Assembly (NCBI RefSeq): GCF_937951745.1
Contig: NZ_CALFBQ010000030.1
Span: forward strand, 37,699 to 101,698
Length of the DNA: 64,000 nt
Direction of reading: 5' to 3'
DNA from: an uncultured Chloroflexus sp.
GTDB lineage: Bacteria; Chloroflexota; Chloroflexia; Chloroflexales; Chloroflexaceae
Shown here: positions 44,551-54,694 of the stretch, piece after piece
How the letters are laid out: every line of letters starts with the position of its first letter
Position numbering within the stretch: the first letter of the stretch is position 1
Translations under genes and position numbers: made by a program
Notes under the pieces: generated by a model
The model's input: the letters and a program-made list of their open reading frames with translations, nothing else
The model's database searches: none
Told to the model about the DNA's origin: nothing

Positions 44551-46059
44551 ATGCCGCCATTGCCAATCGTTGCCACTCTCCTCCACCGCGCTGCTACTGA
44601 ACCTGAGCATCCGTGCCTGATCGCTGCCGGGCAAACGTTCACATACACAGCGCTGGCCAGCGCAACTGCCGGCTGGGCAACGCGATTGCAGGCACTCGGT
44701 CTGGCCCGTGGCGATCGGGTGGCGCTCGCACTCCCCAATACCCCGGCATTCATTGCCGCCTACTTCGGCGCCCAATTGGCCGGCGCAGCAGTGGTGCTAG
44801 TCAACCCACAGTACCGCCATGCCGAACTGAGCCATTTGTTGGCCGACTCTGAACCGGCGATTGTGGTGGCGACCGACGAGAATGAGGCCTTGTTGCGCGA
44901 GGCGATGCCAGCAACGCCAGCCCGCCTAATCAAACCCGACACCACCGTCTTCGGCGCACCGCCAGCCGATTTCACCGCCTGCCTGCCACCTGACCCCGCT
45001 GAGATGGCATTGATCGCCTATACCTCAGGTACCACCGGGCGCGCGAAGGGGGCCGTGCATACCCACGCCAGTCTTGCCGCTAACTGCGACGCGATTATCA
45101 CTGCATGGCACTGGACTGCCGCCGATCGCTTGCTGTTAATGCTACCGCTTTTTCATGTGCATGGGTTAGGCGTCGGCGTGCATGGTACGATCCGCAGCGG
45201 GGCCAGTCTCGAATTGCATCCCCGATTTGATGCTGAAGTGGCATTGCAACGACTGGCCGATCCGGCAATTACGCTCTTTTTTGGCGTGCCGACGATGTAT
45301 GTGCGATTGGTCGAAGCGGCGCGCCAGCATGGTGTGCCACCGCATCACGTGCGGCTCTTTGTATCGGGGTCAGCCCCGCTCAGCCCACAAACCTTTGCCG
45401 ATTTTGCTGCGCTCTTCGGCCAGTCTATCCTCGAACGGTACGGTATGACCGAGACCGGCATGAACCTGACTAATCCCTACAACGGCGAACGACGGCCCGG
45501 TAGCGTTGGTATGCCATTCCCCGGCCAAGAGGCGCGCATTGTCGATCGCGACACCCGCCAGCCGTTACCGGTTGGGCAGATTGGCGAGATTCAAGTACGT
45601 GGGCCGCACCTCTTCCAAGGCTACTGGCGCAACCCGGTAGCAACGGCGGCAGCCTTTACTGCTGACGGTTGGTTCAACACCGGTGATCTCGGTTTCGTTG
45701 ATGCCGATGGCTACTTCCACATCACCGGACGCAGCCGCGACTTGATTATCAGCGGCGGCTACAACATCTATCCCCGCGAAGTCGAGGAGGTGTTAGCGCA
45801 GCATCCCGCCGTGGCCGAATGCGCGGTGTATGGTCAACCCGATCCCGATCTCGGCGAAGTGCCGGTTGCTGCGGTCGTCATCCGTCCATACCCACCGGTA
45901 ACCGCTACCGAGTTGATCGACCATTGCCGCGCCAATCTCGCCGCCTACAAACGCCCGCGCGCGATTCGCTTTGTTTCGGCATTGCCTCGCAATGCGCTCG
46001 GCAAAGTGCAACGCCACTTGCTGGCAACTGATCCACCCGTCGCCGGGGAAGGGCTATGA
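44551..46059 (+). CDS. AMP-forming acyl-CoA synthetase, malonyl-CoA synthetase-like
   Basis: A 502-residue ANL-family ligase that activates a carboxylate with ATP and joins it to CoA. YTSGTTGRAKGAVHTH is the AMP-binding motif, and GSAPLSPQTFADF and ERYGMTETGMNLTNPYNGERRPGSVG resemble MatB/ACSF3 malonyl-CoA synthetases. TGDLGFVDADGYFHITGR and the Lys of LGKVQRHL complete the adenylation site. The substrate is inferred, with malonate or a similar short acid likely. ATG 44551 is chosen because GAGG lies six bases upstream; the frame opens at 44491. Its stop overlaps the HEAT-S1 start by four bases. A TATAAT at 44327-44332 may be part of its promoter. Confidence 0.88.
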   Translation: MPPLPIVATLLHRAATEPEHPCLIAAGQTFTYTALASATAGWATRLQALGLARGDRVALALPNTPAFIAAYFGAQLAGAAVVLVNPQYRHAELSHLLADSEPAIVVATDENEALLREAMPATPARLIKPDTTVFGAPPADFTACLPPDPAEMALIAYTSGTTGRAKGAVHTHASLAANCDAIITAWHWTAADRLLLMLPLFHVHGLGVGVHGTIRSGASLELHPRFDAEVALQRLADPAITLFFGVPTMYVRLVEAARQHGVPPHHVRLFVSGSAPLSPQTFADFAALFGQSILERYGMTETGMNLTNPYNGERRPGSVGMPFPGQEARIVDRDTRQPLPVGQIGEIQVRGPHLFQGYWRNPVATAAAFTADGWFNTGDLGFVDADGYFHITGRSRDLIISGGYNIYPREVEEVLAQHPAVAECAVYGQPDPDLGEVPVAAVVIRPYPPVTATELIDHCRANLAAYKRPRAIRFVSALPRNALGKVQRHLLATDPPVAGEGL

Positions 46060-47705
46060 GCGATCTCGACGACTACGAAGGCGATCCGGAACTTGACCGT
46101 GAACGCCTAAGCGAATTAGTGACCGATCAGCTCGAAGAGCTGGCGCGCGCTATCCACTCGCGTGACCAACTCGTGCGGGCGCGCGCTGCCAGCCGGTTGG
46201 TGAGACTGGACGTTGATCCGGAACTAGCATTGCCGGCGCTTAACCATCGCCGGGCGATAGTGCGCGAAGTCGCAGCAGAAGCAATTGGCTACAGCAGTAA
46301 ACCGCTGAATGCAACGGTCATCGATGCGCTACTGGCCACTATTGATGATCCCAAACCATTTGTGGCCGCTGCTGCAATTCGCACGTTAGGCCGGCGTCAG
46401 ATTAGTGTGGCCCGCGCTCAGATCTCGGCCTGTCTCGATGACCCCGAACCGCCAATTGTGGCGGCGGCGATCGTTGCACTCGCCCGTCTTGGCGACACCA
46501 CGCTCGCGGTGGCGCTGCCCAACTTTCTCAACAGCCCGCATCTCACCATCCGCATCGCCGCCGCCGAAGCCGCCGGCATCCTCCACGCCCCGGCAGCAGT
46601 ACCCGGCTTGCTCTGTTTGTTGGAAGATTGCATTACCGCGTGGCACGACGCCCAACCGCGCATTCCCAGCCGGGCTGCCAGCGTGGCAATGCAAGCGCTG
46701 GCCCGCTTGCGCGCGCGCACCGCCGTGCCGCTGCTGGTCGAGATCGCCCGTTATATCGTTGGCCTGCGCACGTTAGCAGTGCGCACCCTCATCCAACTCC
46801 AAGCGGTGGAAGCAGCGCCAGCCATTGCCCCGCTGCTCAATGAAGATGGTAGCCACCTCTTACACGAGGTCATTCGCCTCTTACACATGGCAAACTACCG
46901 CGCTGCACTCCCCGAATTGCGGGCATTGCTGCAACGCTCGGCGTCCAACCGCCGGTCATTACTCATGAAAGTGATGCAGGTTTTGACGGAATGGCATGAT
47001 CGGGAAAGTCTGCCGCTGATTGCGCAGATTGCCGAGAGCGATCCGAGCGCCGAGCTGCGCAGCTACGCTGCCCACTGTGCAGCAACCCTCGCCGTATGCA
47101 CCCCTCCATCGCCGGCGCACGATACCGAATTGCCACAAGAACTCACTTTGCCGCCATCGTGCCACGAACGCTTGCAACAACGCCGACAACGCATGGCGAG
47201 TTTTACCGCCACCAGCGTAGTAGAAGGCGTCGTCTTGCGCGTGCTCAGCTACGGCGCAGTCATTGATCTCGGCGGGGTCGAGGGGTTTGTTCATGTGCGC
47301 GATATCGACTGGGGCTGGATTAGCGATGCGCGTACTGCCCTTCACCCCGGCCAAACGGTGCGGGCTGCCGTCACCGGCATCGATGAGACGCGGATGCGCG
47401 TCAACCTGAGTATCCGGCGGCTCACGCCCGATCCGTGGTCTCATATCACTCAACAGCTTGCCGTGGGGATGCACATCAACGGCACAGTCTCCGGAATCAC
47501 CGGTTTTGGTGTCTTTATTGAGGTCTTCCCCGGTGTGCAGGGGTTGGCCCATACCAGCCAGATTCCACCCGATCCGCGACCGTTGCGCGAACGATTTCCG
47601 CTTGGCTGCCGTGTCAGCGCCACGATTCTGAACATTGATCCCGATCGGCGACGGATCGCGCTGCGATTGCACGAAGGATTGCAACAAAAAGCCGCACATC
47701 AGTGA
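46056..47705 (+). CDS. HEAT-repeat protein fused to two S1 RNA-binding domains
   Basis: A 549-residue protein. Residues about 20-345 are helical HEAT/PBS-type repeats (RAASRLVRL, AAAAIRTLGR, VAAAIVALARLG, RIAAAEAAGIL), a protein-binding solenoid. Two S1 domains follow. One spans about 385-455 (EGVVLRVLSYGAVIDLGGVEGFVHVRDI...RMRVNLSIRRL). The second is at about 470-540 (NGTVSGITGFGVFIEVFPGVQGLAHTSQI...RRRIALRLHEGL). S1 domains bind RNA, so it may link RNA with a partner. It overlaps the acyl-CoA synthetase stop by four bases, although no shared pathway is evident. Confidence 0.85.
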   Translation: MSDLDDYEGDPELDRERLSELVTDQLEELARAIHSRDQLVRARAASRLVRLDVDPELALPALNHRRAIVREVAAEAIGYSSKPLNATVIDALLATIDDPKPFVAAAAIRTLGRRQISVARAQISACLDDPEPPIVAAAIVALARLGDTTLAVALPNFLNSPHLTIRIAAAEAAGILHAPAAVPGLLCLLEDCITAWHDAQPRIPSRAASVAMQALARLRARTAVPLLVEIARYIVGLRTLAVRTLIQLQAVEAAPAIAPLLNEDGSHLLHEVIRLLHMANYRAALPELRALLQRSASNRRSLLMKVMQVLTEWHDRESLPLIAQIAESDPSAELRSYAAHCAATLAVCTPPSPAHDTELPQELTLPPSCHERLQQRRQRMASFTATSVVEGVVLRVLSYGAVIDLGGVEGFVHVRDIDWGWISDARTALHPGQTVRAAVTGIDETRMRVNLSIRRLTPDPWSHITQQLAVGMHINGTVSGITGFGVFIEVFPGVQGLAHTSQIPPDPRPLRERFPLGCRVSATILNIDPDRRRIALRLHEGLQQKAAHQ

Positions 47706-47718
47706 TGTGCGGTAGTAG

Positions 47719-47802
47719 TGGTGGGGACGATGGGAGTTGAACCCACACGCCTTGCGGCACATGATCCTAAGTCATGCGCGTCTGCCATTCCGCCACGTCC
47801 CC
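47719..47802 (-). tRNA. tRNA-Leu (anticodon TAG), CCA encoded
   Basis: On the minus strand from 47802: acceptor GGGGACG pairs with CGTCCCC (47723-47729). The anticodon arm ATGA-CTTAGGA-TCAT gives anticodon TAG. A long variable arm (GTGCCGCAAGGCGT region) and T-loop GGTTCAACTCC follow. CCA is encoded at 47719-47721, discriminator A at 47722. Confidence 0.97.
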
Positions 47803-47842
47803 GCTGGCGAGTATAGCACGAGATGGCGCTGCCGGCAAGTGG

Positions 47843-47872
47843 TTGCCGGGCAGGCTCGTGACATGATATACT
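47843..47872 (+). promoter_or_regulatory. Promoter of the nucleotidyltransferase gene
   Basis: TTGCCG (47843-47848), 18 bases, TATACT (47867-47872); about 80 bases of leader before ATG 47961. Confidence 0.5.
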
Positions 47873-47960
47873 AAAGCAGTTAATGTGGAATAACCTTGAA
47901 TGACGCCCCCTCCGCCGCGTAGCACCGTCGTCGCGGTATCGACAGCCAGCAGGAGCCGCC

Positions 47961-50453
47961 ATGAAAGCCGTTGTGATGGCCGGCGGCGAGGGCACTCGCC
48001 TGCGACCGCTCACGATTAATCGCCCGAAGCCGATGGTATCGCTGGTCGATCGACCGGTGATGCAACATATTATTGAGTTGCTCAAACTGCACGGGATTAC
48101 TGACATTATCATTACGGTGCAGTATCTCGCCAACGTGATCCAAGATTATTACGGCGACGGCAGCGCCTACGGCGTGAATATTACCTACTCACTCGAAGAG
48201 GTGCCGCTTGGTACTGCCGGCAGCGTCAAGAATGCCGAACATCTGCTGACCGAGCCGTTCCTCGTCATTTCAGGTGATGCGCTGACCGATTTCAACCTGA
48301 CTCAAATCATTGAGCATCATATTGCCTCTGGCGCCACCGCAACCGTCACTCTGACTCGCGTCGCCAACCCGCTTGACTACGGTGTCATCATTACTGACGA
48401 GCAAGGGCGTATTCGCCAATTGCTTGAAAAGCCGAGCTGGGGCGAGGTCTTTTCTGATACGGTCAACACCGGTATCTACGTCTTCAACCCCGACATCTTT
48501 AGTTACATCGAACGCGGTCGCGTCACCGACTGGTCGAAAGATGTCTTTCCGCGCATGCTCCACCGCGGCGACCGGCTGTACGGCTATATCGCCAATGGCT
48601 ACTGGACGGATGTGGGTACGATTGAAGCGTATATGCGCGCCTGCGGCGATTATCTGTCGGGCAAGGTTAATCTGCCGCGGATCGGCCACAACATCGGCGG
48701 TGATGTCTGGGTTGACCGCGACGCCGAAATTGCGCCTGACGCTCAATTGCACGGGCCGATCTATCTTGGCCATGGAGCCAAGATTAAGGGTGGCGTGATC
48801 ATTCACGGGCCATCGGTGATTCGTGATTATACGATCGTCGACTCGCGGGCAAACATCGATCGCTCGATCATTTGGCGCAATTCGTACATCGGCGAACGGG
48901 CAGAACTGCGCGGCGCCATCGTGTTGCGCCAGTGCAATATTCGCTCGCGCGCGATGATCTTCGAGGGAGCCGTGATTGGCGATGGAGTGCAGATCGGCGC
49001 CGGCGCGGTCGTGCAGCCCAATGTCAAGATTTGGCCTTCCAAAGAGGTTGATGAAGGGGCAACCGTCACCTCAAGCATCATCTGGGGCAGTCAAGGCCGG
49101 CGCGTACTGTTTGGCCGTTATGGCATCACTGGGTTGGTCAATATCGAGATCACCCCTGAGATGTGCGCCCGGCTTGGGGCAGCCTACGGCGCAACCTTGC
49201 CCCGCGGCGCAACCGTCACGATCAACCGCGATGCGCACTTTACGCCCCGCATGCTCAAACGGGCAATCATCGCCGGTTTGCCTTCGGCTGGGGTCAATGT
49301 CTGCGATCTGCGCAATGTGCCTATCCCGCTCGCCCGCTACTACACCCATGCCAGCGGCGCTGCCGGCGGCGTGCATGTGCGGATCTCACCGTTTGATAAT
49401 CGCGTCGCCGAGATTAAGTTTTTCAACCATCTTGGACTGGATATCAACAGCGCCACCGAACGCAAGATCGAGAGCACCTTCTTCCGCGAAGATTACCGGC
49501 GCGCCTACCTCGATGAGATTGGCCGTATCTTCTACGGCGAAGATGTTGAAGAGCGCTACCGCACCGCCTTTATGCGCGCGCTCGGCCAAGAGGCTGCATT
49601 TGGCAAAGGCTTTCCGATCGTCATCGATTACGCGAACACCAGCACCAGCACGGTGATGACTGAGATTTTACGTCGCATGCGGGCTGACGCGGTTGAGCTG
49701 AACGTGAATCTCGATGAGCGGATGGTGTTTCAGACGAGCGCCGATTTTGAAGCGGCTATGACCCGGCTTACCAAGATTACACCGGTCGTCGGCGCGCAAT
49801 TCGGCGTGCGCCTTGACCCCGGCGGCGAGAAGATTTTTCTGATCGATGATCGCGGCCAGCGGCTGCATGGGTTGCGCGCACTGGCTGCTATGACTGCGCT
49901 GGCGATGCGCGCCCACGGCGGCGGCATTGTGGCGGTACCGGTCACCGCGCCGCGCGCTTTCGAGCAGATTGCCGCTCGTTATGGCGGCAGCATCATTCGC
50001 ACCCGCGCGAACCTCGGCGCGCTCATGAATTTGGCCGCTGAACGACCCGATCTGTTGTTGCTCGGTGATGGCACCGGCAACTATATTTTCCCCCACTTCT
50101 ACCCCGTTGCTGATGGAATGTTCGCTATTGCCCACCTGATGGAACTACTCACGCTAAATCAAACCACCCTCAGCGAAGTGCTGGCCGATTTGCCGCCTTA
50201 TTACCTCTGGCAGACGCGCGTCCCCTGCCGCTGGGAGAGCAAAGGCAAGGTGATGCGCATTCTCAACCAGCAGTACCACGAACGCCACGGCGAGCAGATC
50301 GATGGCATCAAGATTGAGTTGGGGCAGGAATGGGTGCTGATTTTACCCGATCCCGACGGGCCATTCTTCCATGTCATCGCCGAAGGCAGCAGCGAAGAGC
50401 ATGCCCGGGTCTTGACTGATAAGTACGCTGGTTTGGTGACGAGTTTACAGTAA
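47961..50453 (+). CDS. Sugar-1-phosphate nucleotidyltransferase fused to a degenerate phosphomannomutase-like domain
   Basis: An 830-residue protein in three parts. Residues 1 to about 235 form a nucleotidyltransferase: [41 protein letters not shown], probably making GDP-mannose or a related sugar nucleotide. Residues about 250-370 are left-handed beta-helix repeats. Residues about 380-830 resemble phosphomannomutase/phosphoglucomutase, but its signatures are altered. The phosphoserine loop (TASHNP type) reads HVRISPFDN, the metal loop (DGDGDR type) reads DPGGEK, and the sugar loop (GExSGH type) reads GDGTGN. The mutase part is therefore probably inactive or regulatory. AGGAG precedes ATG 47961. 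Confidence 0.88.
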   Translation: MKAVVMAGGEGTRLRPLTINRPKPMVSLVDRPVMQHIIELLKLHGITDIIITVQYLANVIQDYYGDGSAYGVNITYSLEEVPLGTAGSVKNAEHLLTEPFLVISGDALTDFNLTQIIEHHIASGATATVTLTRVANPLDYGVIITDEQGRIRQLLEKPSWGEVFSDTVNTGIYVFNPDIFSYIERGRVTDWSKDVFPRMLHRGDRLYGYIANGYWTDVGTIEAYMRACGDYLSGKVNLPRIGHNIGGDVWVDRDAEIAPDAQLHGPIYLGHGAKIKGGVIIHGPSVIRDYTIVDSRANIDRSIIWRNSYIGERAELRGAIVLRQCNIRSRAMIFEGAVIGDGVQIGAGAVVQPNVKIWPSKEVDEGATVTSSIIWGSQGRRVLFGRYGITGLVNIEITPEMCARLGAAYGATLPRGATVTINRDAHFTPRMLKRAIIAGLPSAGVNVCDLRNVPIPLARYYTHASGAAGGVHVRISPFDNRVAEIKFFNHLGLDINSATERKIESTFFREDYRRAYLDEIGRIFYGEDVEERYRTAFMRALGQEAAFGKGFPIVIDYANTSTSTVMTEILRRMRADAVELNVNLDERMVFQTSADFEAAMTRLTKITPVVGAQFGVRLDPGGEKIFLIDDRGQRLHGLRALAAMTALAMRAHGGGIVAVPVTAPRAFEQIAARYGGSIIRTRANLGALMNLAAERPDLLLLGDGTGNYIFPHFYPVADGMFAIAHLMELLTLNQTTLSEVLADLPPYYLWQTRVPCRWESKGKVMRILNQQYHERHGEQIDGIKIELGQEWVLILPDPDGPFFHVIAEGSSEEHARVLTDKYAGLVTSLQ

Positions 50454-50499
50454 TGCCGATCGATTGACCGCTGGCTTGGCCGTATGCGAGGAGGGTGCG

Positions 50500-51333
50500 A
50501 TGTCTATCCGCTCAAGGAACAATGATCCGCTTTACGATGCGATCGAGACAACTACGATTCGGATTGGCCGGTTTGGGTACGGTCTCTTGCGGCTGCCGCT
50601 TGGCTTGCTGCCATCACAAAGCCGCACCCACATGGAACGCGCGCTCTATGAGCTGAGTCACGGCTTTGCTAGCCTGCCCGGTGATTTCGCCCGTATCGCC
50701 GAACACGAGATTAAGCGCTGGATTGATGAGACGCCGCCGGCTCGCCGCCGCCAACCGGAACCGGAACAGCATCTGACGGTGATAATCACGCCGGAAGAGG
50801 CGGTGGTTGAACCGGCTCCCTCCCAGCACCTTGCAGTGACGATTGCGCCAGTAGAAGCTAGAACTGAAACTGCTGCGCCAGCCGCCGAACAGTCGCAGCC
50901 AACGACTGACGAAGAACCCATCGAAGAAGATGTGGCTGAATTGTTGACCGATGAAGTGTCAGAGTCGATTATTGATATTGAACGGCTGGTGGCCGAACCG
51001 CCCAATGTAAGCATTACCTACATTGAGTATGATCCGCCCGGCAGCGATCTTGAGGGTGAATTTGTGGTGATTTCCAACGCTTCCCACGAACCAGTTGATC
51101 TTACGGGTTGGACGTTAATTGACGAAGGCGCGAAACACAGCTATACCTTCCCAGCCTTTGTCCTAGCCGGCGGTGCGGAAGTAACATTGTGGACGAAAGC
51201 TGGCGTCAACGATGCCAATAACCTCTATTGGGGATCGCACCGGCCAATTTGGAATAATACCGGCGATACTGCTATCTTGCGAGATGCAAATGGCAACTTG
51301 ATTAGTCGTTATACCTATGCAGCCGGTGCATAA
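50500..51333 (+). CDS. Lamin-tail domain (LTD) protein
   Basis: A 277-residue protein. The first about 70 residues are amphipathic or helical (YGLLRLPLGLLP). A long acidic Pro/Glu/Ala-rich linker follows (about 85-165). The C-terminal about 105 residues form an immunoglobulin-like lamin-tail domain: YIEYDPPGSDLEGEFVVISNAS, VDLTGWTLIDEG, HSYTFPAFVLAGGAEVTLWTKAG, GDTAILRDANGNLISRYTY. No signal peptide. In bacteria, LTDs are often found with surface or secreted enzymes. ATG 50500 follows GAGGAGGG; the 50464 start is unlikely. It lies 46 bases after the nucleotidyltransferase and 57 before the kinase. Confidence 0.85.
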   Translation: MSIRSRNNDPLYDAIETTTIRIGRFGYGLLRLPLGLLPSQSRTHMERALYELSHGFASLPGDFARIAEHEIKRWIDETPPARRRQPEPEQHLTVIITPEEAVVEPAPSQHLAVTIAPVEARTETAAPAAEQSQPTTDEEPIEEDVAELLTDEVSESIIDIERLVAEPPNVSITYIEYDPPGSDLEGEFVVISNASHEPVDLTGWTLIDEGAKHSYTFPAFVLAGGAEVTLWTKAGVNDANNLYWGSHRPIWNNTGDTAILRDANGNLISRYTYAAGA

Positions 51334-51390
51334 TGTGGTTGTAGAGACGAAGGCGGGCGGTTCCCTTCACTCCTCTAGCGAGCGATACTT

Positions 51391-53946
51391 ATGAGCGACG
51401 TGTCACTGGTTGGTCAGACCATCGGCCGGTTTGAGATTCTTTCGGAGTTGGGACGCGGCGGCATGGCGGTCGTCTATAAAGCGCGCCAGACTGATCTCGA
51501 TCGGATTGTGGCGCTGAAGATTTTGCCGCCAAGCCTAACCAGCGATCAGAGCTATATCGCTCGCTTTCGCCAAGAGGCGCGCAGCGCGGCTCGGCTCGAG
51601 CATCCTCACATTATGCCGATTTATGAGGTCGGCGAGGTGGCCGGCTATCATTACATCGCGATGAAGTTTATTCAGGGGCGGACGCTCAAGCAGTTGCTTG
51701 AGCAAGAGGGCGCGTTGCCTATCACCCGCGCGGCGCAGATTTTAGCGCAGGTGGGCGAGGCGCTCGATTACGCTCATCGGCAAGGGATTATTCACCGCGA
51801 TATTAAGCCCTCGAACGTGATGATTACCGATGACGGCTGGATCTACCTCACCGACTTCGGTTTAGCGCGTGGTACCGGCAGCAGCGCCGGCGGTTTGACG
51901 ATGGCCGGAACGGTCATGGGCACGCCCGAATATATGTCGCCCGAACAGGCGCAGGGGTTGCCGAATGTGGGGCCGGCCACCGATATTTACGCGCTAGGGG
52001 TGATGCTTTACGAACTATTGACCGGGGCTTTTCCCTTCAAAGCTGAAACACCGATGGCGATGCTGGCCGCGCGCCTTGTGCATGCGCCGATTCCGCCCCG
52101 CGACGTGCGCGGCGATTTGCCGCCCGCAGTCGAAGATGTGATTATGCGCGCGCTGGCCCGTAAGCCGGAAGCGCGGTTTGCTTCGGCAGCCGAAATGGTT
52201 GCGGCGCTACGGCAAGCGGTTGGGATGAGTGAGAATGAACTGAGCCGCCCGCTGACGCCGCAGCGGGGAATGCCGGCAGCAGCGAGCGACGCGCCCAATT
52301 GGCTTAGCCCTGCGCAAGCAGGTCCCCCCCCGCCCGCCTACGGCACACCGCCTACCCCCTCGCCGGTGTATGTGCAGGCGCCGGTCGCGCAACCGTACAG
52401 CGTGGCCCCCACCGTTCCAGCCAACCCGCTGAATGCGCCAACGGTACCTGCCCCAGCAACCCGCAAAGGCGCGCCGGTTGGGATCATCGCGGGTGTCATT
52501 ATCGTGCTGCTGCTCATCGGCGGTGGTATCGCCGCGTTTGTCTTTTCTCGCCCTGCCGAACCGGAACCAGTTGCCAGCAAAGCCGAACCACTGATTGCCG
52601 ATGGCGACGTGGCACTGGCCCGTACCGGCGGCTTAACCGATGCCATCAGCGCGTATCGCTCGGCGATTGCCGCTGACACCAACAATATGACCGCCCATGC
52701 CCGGCTGGCCGGCGCTTTATTGGCGCAGGGCAGATGGGAAGATGCGATAGCTGCTACCGAGCCATTGTTGGCTGCACGCAACCCCCAAGCGCAGGCGCTT
52801 GGGTATAGCATCAGCGGCTATGCTTACTTCCAGCTCGGTGATATAGTGAACGCGCGCATCTCCGGAGCAGAAGCGATTGCCACCGACGATTCGGTCGCGC
52901 TTGGCTATGCGTTATACGCAGCGGCGCTGGCTTCCAATGCTGAAAACAGCCGCGATAATAGCCTCATGAACGACGCATTTACTGCGATCGGCAATGCGGA
53001 AGACCGGCTCAACGCCGCCGATCCGCTCAACCGCGCATTTGCCCGAGCTTTGATCGGCTGGGCCTTCGGACAGGATTTTCGTTTGCGTAACGACCCGAAT
53101 GTGCTTGAGCAAGCGATTACGAGCCTTGAAGCGGCGATTGATAGCTATCCGACCTTGGCCTTCTTTCACTACGAACTCGGTGCCATCTATCTGGCCGCCA
53201 ACGACGATACCGAATCCGCGCGCGCTGAATTCAACAGCGCCCTTGAACTCGACCCCAACTTCAGCCCAGCCCAAGCTGGCCTTGGCTGGGTTGCCTATCT
53301 TGATGGCCGCACTCGCGAGGCGCGCCAAGCCTTCAATGAGGCCCTCCAACTTAATCCTAACGAAAGCCTTGCCCTGCTTGGTCTAGGACGGCTGGCTTTG
53401 GACGATAACCAGTGGGATGAAGCGATTAACTACTTCCAACAAGCGATTGACAGCAATCCCCGTTCGGCGACGGCTTACGGGTATCTGGGTGAGGCCAAGT
53501 TGTTCACCGGCTTTAACAGCACTGATCAAGTCACCCAAGACACTTTCTATCAAGAGGCGGAAGAGGCGTACCGCCAATCAATCAGGCTCGATGACTATTT
53601 CGTATTGGCACATAACGGGTTGGGGTGGGTTTTGCAGTACCAAGAGCGGTACAGTGAGTCGATCGAGGCGTTTGAACGTGCCCGCCAAATCGACAATCAG
53701 GAAGAAGAGATCTTCAATGGTCTCGGCTGGAGTCTCTTTCTCAGCAATCGCTATGTAGAAGCGGAACCCATGTTTAAGCGAGCGGTTGAGCTTGATCCAA
53801 CTTACGCCAGCGCCTATTTTGGGTTAGGGCGTTCGTATGAAGAGCAAGGCCGGCGCGCAGAGGCGTTAGCGGCATTCCAAGCGACCAAACGCCTCAACCC
53901 GAACTATCGTGGCATTGATGAAGCGATTGCACGCGTATCAAATTAA
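51391..53946 (+). CDS. Membrane Ser/Thr protein kinase with extracellular TPR repeats
   Basis: An 851-residue PknB-type kinase. The kinase domain (about 12-275) is complete: GRGGMAVVYKA (glycine loop), VALKIL (Lys), HRDIKPSNVMI (catalytic loop), DFGLARG (DFG), TPEYMSPEQ (activation segment). A Pro-rich linker leads to one membrane helix (about 366-388), then about 460 residues of tetratricopeptide repeats (for example AEFNSALELDPNFSPAQAGLGWVAYLDG) likely on the outer face. It may sense a ligand or protein outside and signal inside. The ribosome site is weak. It follows the lamin-tail gene. Confidence 0.93.
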   Translation: MSDVSLVGQTIGRFEILSELGRGGMAVVYKARQTDLDRIVALKILPPSLTSDQSYIARFRQEARSAARLEHPHIMPIYEVGEVAGYHYIAMKFIQGRTLKQLLEQEGALPITRAAQILAQVGEALDYAHRQGIIHRDIKPSNVMITDDGWIYLTDFGLARGTGSSAGGLTMAGTVMGTPEYMSPEQAQGLPNVGPATDIYALGVMLYELLTGAFPFKAETPMAMLAARLVHAPIPPRDVRGDLPPAVEDVIMRALARKPEARFASAAEMVAALRQAVGMSENELSRPLTPQRGMPAAASDAPNWLSPAQAGPPPPAYGTPPTPSPVYVQAPVAQPYSVAPTVPANPLNAPTVPAPATRKGAPVGIIAGVIIVLLLIGGGIAAFVFSRPAEPEPVASKAEPLIADGDVALARTGGLTDAISAYRSAIAADTNNMTAHARLAGALLAQGRWEDAIAATEPLLAARNPQAQALGYSISGYAYFQLGDIVNARISGAEAIATDDSVALGYALYAAALASNAENSRDNSLMNDAFTAIGNAEDRLNAADPLNRAFARALIGWAFGQDFRLRNDPNVLEQAITSLEAAIDSYPTLAFFHYELGAIYLAANDDTESARAEFNSALELDPNFSPAQAGLGWVAYLDGRTREARQAFNEALQLNPNESLALLGLGRLALDDNQWDEAINYFQQAIDSNPRSATAYGYLGEAKLFTGFNSTDQVTQDTFYQEAEEAYRQSIRLDDYFVLAHNGLGWVLQYQERYSESIEAFERARQIDNQEEEIFNGLGWSLFLSNRYVEAEPMFKRAVELDPTYASAYFGLGRSYEEQGRRAEALAAFQATKRLNPNYRGIDEAIARVSN

Positions 53947-53955
53947 CGGATAAAC

Positions 53956-54612
53956 GTGACAGCACTAACAATTCTCTTGATCGGCCCGCCCGGTGCAGGC
54001 AAAACGACCATCGCCACCCAATTGGCACGCGAGACCGGGATGGCAATGATTGCCACCGGCCAGCAATTGCGCGCCGAGATCCGGGCGCAGACTCCCATCG
54101 GCCAACAGATTGGGGCGCTGCTCGAACAAGGGCAATTGGTACCTGACTCGCTGATGGCCGAGCTGATGCGCTCGTGGCTGCACGCGATTCCGCCCTCGCA
54201 ACCCTGTCTGCTTGATGGGTATCCGCGCAGTGTGGCCCAAGCGCAGATGCTCGAAGTGCTGCTGGCCGAACAGGGCCGGCAAGTCGATGCCGTGATGGTG
54301 CTCGATCTCAGCGAAGCGACGATCATTCATCGCCTCAGTGGTCGCCGCGTCTGCCGCAGTCCCGATGGAGGCGATGTGACGTTGCATATCGATGATGCCG
54401 AGACCGTTGCTCAATGTGTGGCCCGCGGCGGTGTATTGCTACAACGTGACGACGATCAACCTGAAGTCATTCGCGCCCGCCTCCAGCTCTACGAGCAAGC
54501 GACTGCTCCTGTGCTTGATTTCTACATTGCGCGCGGGTTAGTGCATCACATCAATGCCGAACAGCCGCTGCCAGCAATCGTAGCGGCAATCCGCGCGGCC
54601 TTGCAACTTTGA
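53956..54612 (+). CDS. Adenylate kinase-family nucleoside monophosphate kinase
   Basis: A 218-residue P-loop kinase equilibrating AMP, ADP and ATP or a similar nucleotide pair. GPPGAGKTTIATQLA (P-loop), LLDGYPRSVAQA (NMP site, where DGFPRT is usual), GRRVC (LID start) and ARLQLYEQATAPVLDFY complete the fold. The LID is long but has no four-cysteine zinc site. The first codon is GTG 53956, nine bases after the kinase stop. It lies outside the ribosomal-protein cluster where adk is often found, so a second, paralogous enzyme is possible. Confidence 0.85.
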   Translation: MTALTILLIGPPGAGKTTIATQLARETGMAMIATGQQLRAEIRAQTPIGQQIGALLEQGQLVPDSLMAELMRSWLHAIPPSQPCLLDGYPRSVAQAQMLEVLLAEQGRQVDAVMVLDLSEATIIHRLSGRRVCRSPDGGDVTLHIDDAETVAQCVARGGVLLQRDDDQPEVIRARLQLYEQATAPVLDFYIARGLVHHINAEQPLPAIVAAIRAALQL

Positions 54613-54650
54613 GCTTCCCCAACCCAGCGACGCAGCATCACCTCGCGCTA

Positions 54651-54659
54651 TGCTACAAT
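54651..54659 (+). promoter_or_regulatory. Extended -10 promoter of the 3-hydroxybutyrate dehydrogenase gene
   Basis: TGCTACAAT, 35 bases before ATG 54695; no clear -35. Confidence 0.5.
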
Positions 54660-54694
54660 AGCGGCAACAGGCGTGCATAGGAGGAGGTTCAACG

